64,000 nt of DNA. Source: Galbula dea (lineage: Eukaryota; Chordata; Aves; Piciformes; Galbulidae). Below are positions 13,228 to 22,800 of the stretch, one piece after another; the stretch's first letter is position 1, and each line of letters starts with the position of its first letter. A program made the translations under genes and the position numbers. A model generated the notes under the pieces. It was not told the origin of the DNA. It did no database searches and saw only the letters and a list, made by a program, of their open reading frames with translations. The DNA lies in the NCBI GenBank assembly GCA_013399015.1, contig VWZX01006203.1, positions 1,661,364 through 1,725,363 on the forward strand, in the 5' to 3' direction.

Positions 13228-13637
13228 CAGAGACACAGAACCCTCAAGGTGGGAAAAGAGCTCTGAGATGATCAAGCCCAAGCATCGACCCAACACCCCC
13301 ATGCCACTGAACCATGTCACCTAGTGCCACATCTAGATGTTTCTTGTACCCCTCCAGGGATGGTGACTCCACCACTGCCCTGGGCCAATGGCTAACAGCT
13401 CTTTCAGTGAAGGAATTGCTCCTAATATCCAACCTCACCCTCCTCTGGCACAACTTGAGGCTGTTTCCTCTTGTCCTAGCACTTGTTACTTGGGTGAAGA
13501 GCCCAACCCCTACCTGGCTCCAGCCTCCTCTCAGGGAGCTGCAGAGAGTGAGAAGGTCTCCCCTGAGCCTCCTCTTCTCCAGGCTAACCAAGCCCAGTTC
13601 CCTCAGCTGCTCCTCACAACACTTGTGCTCTAAGAAG
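13228..13637 (-). repeat. CR1 LINE 3' fragment
   Basis: Minus-strand CR1 that starts near 'cacagagacacagaaccctc' and stops abruptly after 'acaacacttgtgctcta', which marks its 5' truncation point. Confidence 0.9.
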
Positions 13638-14830
13638 GTCCAACAAGAAAACAAATCCTGCGTGATGTTCAGATGACAGGAGCCTGTAAAACCTCAGCAG
13701 TTTGCTCTCACTTTTTGGCAAGAAGGTGGAGTTGATGCCCTCTTAAACTGATTTTAGAAACCAAACCCTGTGTTGCCAGCAATGGCTTTATTGAGATCTG
13801 AACCAACAAAAAGCTTAAAGATCTTTTTGGGTACTAACTAGTTCCACTGCAGCATCTGTGAGGTTTTAATCTGGCACAAGTGGCAGACCCAGGAAGAAAA
13901 ATAATTGGCCCTGGCTTGTGTGAAGCACCTCTGCCTCCCTGAAATGAGTAATAGAAGTGACTTTTTTCTTGCTTAAACAGCAGAATCCATAACATGCAAA
14001 GAAAATCAGGAGGTAGACTTTTGTCCCTATATGTGTAACCCATTTTTGCCACTGCAAGACCTTGTAAAGGCACGTTCCTAACCCACACATGTAAGTGAGC
14101 TGTTAGCTGCTCCAAACTGCACCCACTGCTCATCCCACAGACCCAGTTTCACTCCATACACCACAGTATTAACTCCAAAGCTGTTTGCCTTCTAGAATGG
14201 CCCCAGGAAAGCCCAGGTGTTCAGCAGAGCCAGCTTGGGAGTCTCTTGTAGCATGCTCTGGACCTCGGAATGGACACACAATGGCTTATTGTCAGCGTGA
14301 GGCCAAAGGGAGCTGACACTTTCCCAGAGAAAAATGCCTTTGCTGTGCTTGGAAAGGTTACACAGCTGTAAGTGAGACACAGAAGGAGCTGAAACCCTGG
14401 AGGGATCATTGCCTCAAACACACATATGCTCTGGGAGGAAGCTCTCCTGTGGACTGCCATCCCATTAACTCCTGCTGGTGGGAGCCCATTCCTACAGCTG
14501 GGAGTCCTTTCCAGCCTCCCACTGCCGGCTGCCTGTCCTACAGATAACTCTTGTCTCATCTCTGACCTACTGACTGGGCCTGCCTGCTATTTATTTTCTC
14601 ATTTTATAAGAAACAGGCTCTTCTCTGAACTCTTTATGGGTGGGAACAGTGGCATGGTGTGAGGCTGAGCCCCACGCTGCACAGTACCAAACGCTGGAGC
14701 AGGAGAGCTGGGATGAGCCAAACCTCTGCTCTACACACTCCCAATCTGCCATCAGCTGGAGCAATGTGGAACTTCACTCCAGGAGATGGACGAGTCCCTC
14801 TCCCAAATGCTCTTTAAGGGCAGCAAACAC
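13638..14830. other. Intergenic, nothing recognised
   Basis: Sequence between the last left-arm CR1 and the CpG-rich segment. No exon signature. GC content and CpG frequency rise sharply after about 14,830. Confidence 0.5.
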
Positions 14831-14956
14831 TGCCTGCGCTGATGCTAAGCGCAGGGAAGGACTTGGAGCTCTCTAGGAGGCTGAAGGACAGACACTGCCC
14901 CGCGCTGCCCGTGCCCGGCAGCACCCTGAGGGAGGCACTGCGGTGGCAGGCAGCGA

Positions 14957-14970
14957 CCACGAGAGGGCGG
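14957..14970 (+). promoter_or_regulatory. CTCF-like motif 1
   Basis: CCACGAGAGGGCGG fits the CTCF core (CCASYAGRKGGCRS) with one mismatch. It lies at the left edge of the CpG-rich segment, in the same orientation as the second motif about 115 bp away. Motif match only; occupancy is inference. Confidence 0.5.
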
Positions 14971-15072
14971 CAGAGAGGTGGCAGCACAACTGCGCGTACG
15001 CAGAGCGACTGGCTGTCAGGGGGTGGTAAACCGCAGCAAGGCTCGTCGTGTGCATGTGTGAACGGCCTGGCG

Positions 15073-15086
15073 CCACCAGGGGGCAG
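15073..15086 (+). promoter_or_regulatory. CTCF-like motif 2
   Basis: CCACCAGGGGGCAG is an essentially perfect CTCF core. With the motif at 14,957 it forms a same-orientation pair next to a CpG island, between the gene-free left arm and the EBI3-MAP2K2 block. That context would suit an insulator or domain boundary. Confidence 0.65.
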
Positions 15087-15129
15087 CACCGAGCCCAGCG
15101 GAGCCATAGGGACAGGCAGCGCTTCGGGC

Positions 15130-15650
15130 AGGGTGTGGGCGGTTATGGAGCTTCAGTGGGGGGCTGCGGAGCCATGCGGTGTGGCCGCGCACAGGCAGGG
15201 CTTAGCCGGCGTCTGCAGAGCCATGGGGCTTGGGCCGGGCTCAGCCGCGGTGTGTGCAGCCATGGGGTCTGCAGAGCCCTGGGGCCTGGGCCAGGCTCGG
15301 CTTGGGTCTGCGGACCTATGTGGACAGGCAGGGCTCAGCCGCGGTCTGCAGAGCCATGAGGCTTGGGCCGGGCTCAGCCGCCGTCTGTGGAGCCATGGGG
15401 CTTGGGCCGGGCTCAGTCGCCGTCTATGGAGCCATGGGTTCTGCAAAGTCTCGGGTCCTGTGGACAGGCAGCGCTCGGTCGGCGTCTGCAGAGCCACGCG
15501 GCTTGGGCCAGACTCACACGGGGTCTGTGGAGTCATGAGGACCGGCAGACCTCAGCCAGAGTCTGCAGAGCCCTGAGGCCTGGGCAGGGCTCAGCCATGC
15601 TCTGCGGAGCCCTGGCGCCGGGGCAGGGCTCGGTCATAGTCTGTATGTGC
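15130..15650. repeat. 39-bp-unit GC-rich minisatellite
   Basis: About a dozen degenerate copies of a 39-bp unit resembling GGGCTTGGGCCGGGCTCAGC followed by a CGCCGTCTGTGGAGCCAT-like half. The period of 39 (13 codons) keeps all frames open, which yields a 244-codon open frame starting at 14,842. I do not call it a gene. Many CpGs are intact, so it is probably unmethylated in the germ line together with the adjacent island. Confidence 0.85.
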
Positions 15651-15960
15651 CATCCACAGCGCGCTGCAGGCCAGCTCGCCATTGCCCATCTCACGCCCAA
15701 CCCCTCCCGCACCAACATGGCCGCACACCCTCTCGTCACCGCAGCCGTCTGCTACTTGCCGCCTCTAGCCCCGCCCCCGCCGCTGCTCATTGGTGACGCG
15801 GGCGGCGGCCCAGCTAATTCTCGCCTGCTACTGGCTGTCTCCACTGTCCGTCAGCAAGCTGCGCCTCTGCCAACTGCCCTCCCGCCCGCGGCCACCCGAA
15901 AGGGGGTTCCGAGGCCAGGGTCGGACTGTGGGAAGTCACCGCCGGGCCGGGTTTGGGCCG
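15650..15960. promoter_or_regulatory. Orphan CpG-island promoter candidate
   Basis: Dense CpG with the usual housekeeping promoter elements: a YY1-like ACCAACATGGCCGC (about 15,711), an Sp1 box CCCCGCCCCCGCC (about 15,769), an inverted CCAAT box ATTGG (15,789) and an overlapping CRE-like TGACGC (15,794). I find no convincing first exon on either side. It lies about 380 bp beyond the EBI3 poly(A) signal. It could serve a gene left of the window, a non-coding transcript, or an antisense transcript across EBI3. Confidence 0.55.
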
Positions 15961-16339
15961 GTTCTGGAGGCCAATTTGGGGACGGTGTGGACTTTGGAGA
16001 CCATCACAAAGCATGGAGAGGGGTTACGGGGACCACATAGGCCTGGAGGGGGCCATCCCGGACCATGGCAGGGTCACAGGGACCAGCTGAGGCCACAGAG
16101 AGCGGGCAGGGCTTTGGGGAGGGCGAAGTGCCCAGTGTGTGGGCCCTCCACAGGGGCCAGTTTGGGCCATATGGAGCAGTTCAGGTGATGGGACTGCTTG
16201 GAGCCTGTGCCTTCCCCTCTGCCCGTGGCCGTGGCCCCATCTGGCCTCACAGACAGCAAAGGGAGTGTCCTCAAGGGCAGCTCGGCTGCGTCACAGGGAA
16301 CATCACCAGAGCAGGATGGGGGTCAGAGCCTCAAGCTGC

Positions 16340-16345
16340 TTTATT
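16340..16345 (-). terminator. EBI3: EBI3 poly(A) signal
   Basis: AATAAA on the minus strand (TTTATT on +), about 150 bp after the EBI3 stop codon. It is the first canonical signal downstream. Confidence 0.75.
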
Positions 16346-16493
16346 GCCCATCGCTGATGTGTCCCTCCAGTACTGGTGGCACCACTCTGCTGGGGGACGT
16401 GGGGGCAGAGAGTGGCTGGGGCGTGTGAAGTCCCTCGGTGGGACCATGGAGAGTAGCAGGGTGGGGAAGGGAGTGTTGGATCTGCTCTGCCTG

Positions 16494-18677
16494 TCATGGT
16501 TCCACCCAGGGTGTCCCCGAGGCTGGCAGGCTCCAGGCGCTGAACTCCCCCGAGTCTGTGAAGGCCTTGGCAGCCACCTGGATGTGGTGGAGGGTCCCAG
16601 GGCGCAGTCCCGTCAGGGTGTAGGATGTCTGCTCGTATGGCTCAATCTGGGGGTACAGTGGGGTTAGGGACACCTTGCTGGGGGTATGTCCCTCAGCTGT
16701 GCCTGAGCTCACCCGGTGTGGGCTGCAGGGGGGGTGGGCAGTACCGTGCTGGGGGCAGAACTGCCCTCCTCGGTGTAGCGAATGCGATACTTCAGTGGGA
16801 AGTAATCTGGGAAGGGCCAGGATGCAGGTGGGCTCCACTCCAGCAGCAGCTTCTCAGGCTCCCCAGGGATGGGTGAGACCCGCAGGTCCTCGGGGGGGTC
16901 TGGCTTTACTAACGAAGCAGGGAGACGATGAGGGGGTGAGGTGCAGGCTGGGGGATCCAGCATGAGGCCATTGGAACAGTGACACCATGTCCACCAGCCC
17001 TGTTGCCTGAGCTATACAGCCTGGGCTGTAGAGGTGACCTGAGACCCAGCAGATCACTCCCCTGTCGTTTCCCCATCCCAAGCAGGGCAGCAAAGCACAG
17101 GGGAGGTGCCCAAAGAAAGCCCTAGGGCTGGATTAGACCCAGCCGTGCTGCTCAGGAGATGGGGGCTAAGGGCTAGAGGTCTGGGTGTGGACCCCAACAC
17201 TCACTGATGTTCTCCAGGAGGAAGGGTAGGAGCGTGGAGGCAGTGCCCAGGGGGTTCACGGCTGTCACGTTCACCACATAGGGGGTGAGGGAGAACATCT
17301 GCACATCCCCGAAGGAGCAGCTCCGTGGCCCCGTGGGGAGGCACTCACCTGTCTCTGGGGCTCCCCAAGTGCCATGCCTAGGGGACAGAGGGGACAGCTG
17401 GGTGAAGGGCAGCCGTCTGAGGAGCAGCCTGCCTGCAGCCCCCTGTGTGACACCGACACTGACCTGTAAGTGACCACAAAGTCAGTGTCCAGCAGCGGCT
17501 CAGGGGCCAGGACCCAGGAGCAGTTCACGGTCTGTGGGTAGCTGATGGCCCAGCACTCGATGGCAGGCAGTTCAGGGGGGTCTGGAGCAGGGCACAGCCA
17601 TCACCCCTCTGCCAGTACCCCCAAGGGACACCCCCCCCCCCCCCCCCNAGGAGCAGGGTCACTCACAGCCCAGCTTCAGGCAGATGGTGGCCCAGGTCTC
17701 GCCGGTGCCAGGGTGGTGGCAGCTGTAATGGCCCTCGTGGGCCAGGCTGGTGTTGGGGAGGACCAACCCTGGTGCAGGATACGTTCCCAGGACAGTCTCC
17801 CCCCGGTGCCACTCTGCTGGCTCCCCAGCTGCTGCTGGGCACGGCAGCAGCACCTCGGTGCCCAGGGTGCCGTGCTGCAGGGTGCAGTGGCCTGGGGGAC
17901 ACAGCAGTGGCCATGAGCTGCATCCCTTGGCACAACCCTCATGGATGGTCAAGGGGACAGGGAGTGAGGCTGGGTCAGGAAGGGTCTGTGTCTCCCTAGG
18001 CCCCCAACTCTGCTTCCAGAACCCCGGTGTCCCTCCCTCCCCAATGCCCCCAAGCCCCTGTGCCACTGCCCCTGGTTGGTTCCCTCATGTTCCCAGCCCT
18101 CCAGTGTCCCTATTCCTCCATCACCAGTCCCCCATGTCCCAAATCACTCTGGTGTCCCTATGCCTCTATCCTTAGATGCTCTGGAATTCTGTCCTCAGAG
18201 CACTCAGTCTCCCCAGTCCCCTCAGTGCCCCTACACCTCCATCTCTGCTCTCTCCAACTCCAGTGCTCCCAGCCTGCCCAGTCTGCCATCTCCAGTCCCT
18301 CTCAGATCCTTCCAAATCTCCATTCCAGACCCTTCATCCCTCTGTCCTCAGCCTCCCATTCCTCTGCCCCCAGTCCTCCTTGATCCCCCACACCTCCATC
18401 TCAGCTTCCCCTGTCCCCCATTGTCCCCATAGCTGTCCCCAGCCTGCCCATCCTCCCAGCTCCCCCCAAACCTCCACCCCAGTCCCTCCCTCCCCCTGTC
18501 CCCATACCTGTGTCTTCAGCCTGTCTGTCCCCCCAGCTCCATCCCAGCTGCCCCAGTCCCTCCCTCCCCAGTCCCACATGCCCCCATACCTCTGTCCCCA
18601 CTGTCCCCATCCCTGGTGCTGTTGTAGGGGAGGGTGCAGGCAGGTGCCACAAAAACCACCACCCAAAGCCACTTCAT
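16494..18677 (-). CDS. EBI3: EBI3-like secreted cytokine subunit with an extra N-terminal Ig-like domain
   Basis: Six coding exons (minus): 18677-18590, 17891-17667, 17581-17464, 17377-17205, 16908-16745 and 16646-16494, giving 306 aa. All junction phases agree. EBI3 is the receptor-like partner of IL-27p28 and IL-12p35 in secreted heterodimers. Residues 1-15 are a signal peptide (MKWLWVVVFVAPACT). Residues 30-105 form an Ig-like domain: C47, W57, C87 within YSC, glycosylation site NTS76-78. A first cytokine-receptor FNIII follows with the CW...NCSW pattern, then a second from IIKPDPPE (about 201) with SWPFP, ending in a degenerate WSXWS box (FSAWS, 291-295). There is no membrane segment. The FNIII part matches EBI3 better than CNTFR or IL11RA, and the ANKRD24 neighbour supports EBI3. 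Human EBI3 (229 aa) lacks the Ig exon. The exon 5 donor (GTACTG) is weak but is the only one in phase. One N (17648) lies in an intronic poly-C run. Confidence 0.9.
18010..18585. repeat. Pyrimidine-rich low-complexity sequence in EBI3 intron 1
   Basis: A long C/T-rich stretch on + (G/A-rich on the EBI3 coding strand) made of loose CCCCAGT/CCTCCAT words. No exon inside. Such tracts can form triplex or G-quadruplex structures on the purine strand; that is inference. Confidence 0.6.
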
Positions 18678-19700
18678 GGCAGGGAGATGCAGTAAAGCTG
18701 CCCAGTTCCAGGGACCTGTGGGGACAGGCAGGACAGCCACACCTCAGGGCAGGGGACAGCAGGGACACCATGGCCATAGGTCTTCAGGTTGTCCAGGGAC
18801 ACCACCCTAGGGTTCAAATCCATCTCTGGGCCACCCCACAGTTTCCCCTCTGGCCTTGCCAGGCACCCTGGGGACAGTTTCTCACCACAGTGGCCAGACC
18901 TTGCTGTCAGGAGGTAGAAGGGGGTGGAAGCAGGAGCCAAATCACCCTGTGTGACCATGGACCTGCAGCCACCCCTCTGACCCCGTGCCCAGAATCAGCC
19001 TTTCAGGTCTCTCCAGGCCTCAGACCAAGGAAGGGACCAGCACTCAGATGAACCTCCCCACCCCCAGGGCATCTAGTGAGGGGCTGCCCCCCACACACAC
19101 GCCCCCATAACCCAACCAACCCCACTGTGACCAAGCCCACCACCACAGGGACAGATCCTGCCCTTGTCATCGCCCACCCTGGCTGTGGGGCTCAGCTCCA
19201 GGGTGAGAATATGCCTGGCTTTGGCCAAATCACAGACTCCCGCAGCTGTGGAGCCACCTCTGCCCCCCCCCCAACATCTCCCTGTGCCCCCAGCCCCACG
19301 GGGAGCCCTGTCCCCCCACCATGCTCACCGCTGCAGGGCCAGGGCTCTGGGACCAGGGGCTGTGTCTGTGTGGGAAGCCACAGCCCTGGCTGGCCTCAGC
19401 CCACTTCCTCGTGCAGGAAATGCAGTCCCCAGTGGGGACCCTCCCACCCAGCCTGGCTCCACAGGGAGCTCTGCTCCTGCAGGAAAGCTGCTTTAGCTCT
19501 GGCCAAGAAGCTTTCAACCCTTCCCACGTCACCACCCTGCTTCCTTCATGGTCACCTGCACCCATCTAGGGACACTGGGGCTGGAGGAGATGATGGCACT
19601 GATCCTGTCCCATCTCCAGCTCCACTAACCTTCCCCCTCAGCACCTTGTGCCCACCCTCATTTCACCACCACCCCCCCCCGAGATGAACCATCCTGTTGG
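18678..19700. other. EBI3 upstream / ANKRD24 downstream interval
   Basis: About 1 kb between the EBI3 start codon and the ANKRD24 poly(A) signal. The two genes run in tandem. No TATA box or CpG island is obvious at the EBI3 5' end, which fits an inducible immune gene, and no further exon is seen. Confidence 0.5.
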
Positions 19701-19715
19701 TGTCAGTATAAATAC

Positions 19716-19721
19716 TTTATT
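19716..19721 (-). terminator. ANKRD24: ANKRD24 poly(A) signal
   Basis: AATAAA on the minus strand, about 150 bp after the ANKRD24 stop codon, which implies a very short 3' UTR. Confidence 0.8.
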
Positions 19722-19870
19722 GCTGCTGTGCTGGGGTGCAGGGTGGTGCAAGGGGGTGCTGGTGACAGGATGCTGCCTTGAGAAGCAAAGAGGCACAGAG
19801 CGGGCGAGGGTGGGCCTGGCCCCCCCAAGCCATGTCACTGCTGTGCCACTGACCCCATACTGGCAGGGGC

Positions 19871-22800
19871 TCATCGGCCCTGCTCCTGCAGCTGCTGCAT
19901 CTTCAGGATCTGGCACAGGAGTCTCTGCACATCCTCATCCATGTGGCCCTGGGGTGGAGAGAACATTGGTGAGGACATCAGATGGGACATCAGGGAGTCC
20001 CCAAGCACCCCAAGGGTAGCAGTCCCCAGATCCATGCATGCAGGCACCCACACGTGGCTGGTTGATGTTCCAGTCACCAGTACCAGTGTCCCCAGTTCCC
20101 CCCCAGCCACATCCTCCCCTCACCTGCACTGCATAGAGCAGGTGGCTCCGGTACAGAGTCACCACCTTGCTGTGCCGCTTCTCTGTCTCCTGAGAGGACA
20201 AGGTTTGAGCAGGGGGCTGGAGGCTTCTGGAAGCCCAGAACCCCCCAGGTGATGGCTACAAGCCCCCTTGGTACCCACCACCAGCTTCTCCTCCAAGGCA
20301 CGGACCCTGGCCTGGAGCGTGCCAGAGTCAGGAGGTGACTGCAGCTGTCCCCGGGAGTCAGGGCGGGCGTTCAGGGCTTCCTTCAGCCTGAAGACCTCCT
20401 TGGAGAGCTCAGTGATCTGCACAGCACCCAGAGGTTACAGGGATCCTAGCACCCCTCAGTCCTAACTCCCCTGGGGTCCACCTATGGTCATGTCTGCTGT
20501 CACCCCGGGGAGTCCCCTGCACACAGGCAAAGGCAGAGCCAGGGCATTCCCACCACACCCCTTCTGACACTGGGTCCAGCCTTGGCTTAGGGAGGAAAAA
20601 GAGAAACAGGTGTGAGAGCAGCAAATCCACAGGCAGGGATGTGTCCATGTTTGCACTTGTGTCTGCAGGTATGTGCAGGTGGGTGTGAGCACATGCACGT
20701 GTGTGATGTGTGTACATGTATGCACACATATGCATGAGTGACAGGACAAGAGGGAACAGCCTCAAGTTGTGCCAGGGGTGGTTTAGGTTGGACATGAGGA
20801 AAAATATCTTCCCCATAAGGGTTGTCAAGGCCTGGCCCAGGCTGCCCAGGGCAGTGGTGGAGTCACCATCCCTGGAGGGATTGCAAAGCCACGGAGATGT
20901 GGTGCCAAGGGACATGGTTTAGTGGTGACGTGGCAGTGCTGGGTTGGACCACACACACACACACACACAGTACAATCTCTGGAGGTGTTAATGTTGAGAT
21001 GGTTGCACTTGATGACCTTAGAGGTCCCTACCAACCTAAACAATTCTGATTCCATAAGCACACACATCCATGTACACAAGCCTGTGCCTGTTTGTGAGCA
21101 CTTCTCCCCTGTGACCCAGCCAGCTCAGCTCACCTCAGCAGTGCCTGGGCCACCATTCCCCCTCCCCACTCCCCAACACCCCCTCCTATCCCCTACCTTC
21201 CTATCCCTGTCCCTGACCAGCCGGGCAGAGTCCTCAGCTTGGCCGTGGAGCTCCCGCAGCCTCCGGCTCTCATCCTGCGCCTCGGCCAACTGCTTCTGCG
21301 CGGTGGCCAAGCGCTCCTCGGCCGCCTGCCTCTCGCTCTTCATGAAGAGCGCCTGTCGCTGCACCCGGAACACCTCCTCGCACGTCTTCTCGTGCCGTCG
21401 TGACAGCTCCTCCAGCCGCCGGGCCAAGGCGTCCGCCTCGGCTCTCAGCCCGGCCTGAGCCGCCTCGTGCTCTCCCTTCGGCACGGCCGAGGCCAGCTCG
21501 GCCTCCAACCGGGCAGCTTCGCGCCCCTTGGCCTCCACCGCCGCCTCCAGCCGAGACGCTCGTTCCTGCAGGGCCCGAGCCTGCTCCTCCAGAGCCCGCG
21601 TGGCTCGGGCGTGCTCGTCCTTCGGCACCCGCTTCTCCGCCTCGGCCCGTGCCTGCCGCAGCCGCTCCAGAGCTTCCTCGTGTTCCCGCCGGCACACCGG
21701 TCGGGCGGCTAGCTGCTCTCGCAGGGTGCCAAGCTCGGCCTCCCTGCGGCCCAGCGTCTCCCGGAGCTGGCCCAGCTGGGCCGTCACCTCCTCGTGCTGG
21801 CGCACCAGCTCTGCCACCCGTCGCTCCAGCAGCCCCTGCTGCTCCTCGGGACCGCCCGCCGCTCGCCAGTCCCGCGCCTTGGCCTCCAGCTCCCGCCGTA
21901 GGGCCTCGGCCTCGGCCTCTGCCCGGCTGCAGCGTTCCAGCAGAGCCTCCTTCTCCCTCGATGCCTCTTCCAAGGAGGCTCCCAGGGAGGCCGTCGCCTC
22001 CATGGCCTCCAAACGGGCCTGCAGCTCCTTCACCCGTTGCTCCCGCTCCTCCAGAGCCGCCTGTGCTTGCTGCAGGGCTGCCTTGACCTCTGCCAGCTCA
22101 GCGCCGGCCTCCCGCTCAGCTGCAGAGGAGGAGGAGGAGGAAGAGGAGGTCAGCGGCACCCACAGCTCACCCAGTGCTACCTTGCACTCGCCCCGGGTAC
22201 AGGCTGCCTGCTTGGTGAGCTGCTGTGCCTTACTCTCCTCCGTGAGTTGCTCTGAGGCTCCGGTCTGTGTCCCCTGCTGCCCACCAGCCTCAGCCCTCGC
22301 ATCCGTGCCCCGCAGCGGCTCCGAGCGCTGCGCCCGCAGCTGCTCCAGCTCCCGCTGGAGAGCGTTGTAGCGACTGGCAGGCACAAAGTCCCCCAGGGCA
22401 GCTGGGCTGCTCTCATCCCGCTCGTAGTTCTCCAGCACCTGCCAAGGAGATGGTGAAGCCACCAGAGGGGCCAGGGAATGGTGAGAGGGAGGGACAGACA
22501 GACAGATGGACAGACAGACAGGGACTTGCCTGTATTTTCTCCCTCAGCTCCTTGTTCTGCACAGTAAGGGACTGCACCTGCCCCTGCAGCGTGGCCAGCA
22601 GCTCCTCGGCCGAGGGGCTCAGAGTCTTCTTCGAGAGCAGCAGCTCTGCCCCTGCAGGGGGCACAGGGACTCTGGCGCCATTCCCACCATCGGGTTCCAC
22701 CTCCCCTAGGGCTGCTCAGACCCATGGGGAACTTGGGAGGTGGGCAGGGCCTTACCTGGGAACTCAAGTGCGTCTCCCTCCTCGTCCTGCAGTGTCTCGA

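Noticed and set aside
14842..15576. 244-codon open frame with Ala/Gly/Ser-rich sequence
   Set aside because: It follows the 39-bp tandem period, other frames are equally open, and there is no homology I can name.
15660..15740. Minus-strand ATG in the orphan CpG island (MLVREGLG then GTGAGA) as a first exon
   Set aside because: A plausible donor exists but no second exon or family match was found. It does not resemble YJU2.
16709..16745. Stronger-looking donor GTGAGC after ...AAHTG for EBI3 exon 5
   Set aside because: It would leave phase 2, which breaks the frame of the final exon (IEPYEQTSYTL). The weaker GTACTG at 16,744 gives phase 0 and the expected family alignment.
16494..18677. The cytokine-receptor gene as CNTFR or IL11RA, because of its Ig domain
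   Set aside because: The FNIII sequence (IIKPDPPE, SWPFP, TDSGEFSAWSLPA) and the ANKRD24-SIRT6 neighbourhood point to EBI3, and there is no GPI or membrane C-terminus.
21400..22370. Long + strand open frames (228 and 280 codons) opposite ANKRD24
   Set aside because: These are shadows of the 1,242-nt GC-rich coiled-coil exon on the minus strand, where phase, splice sites and family similarity are clear.
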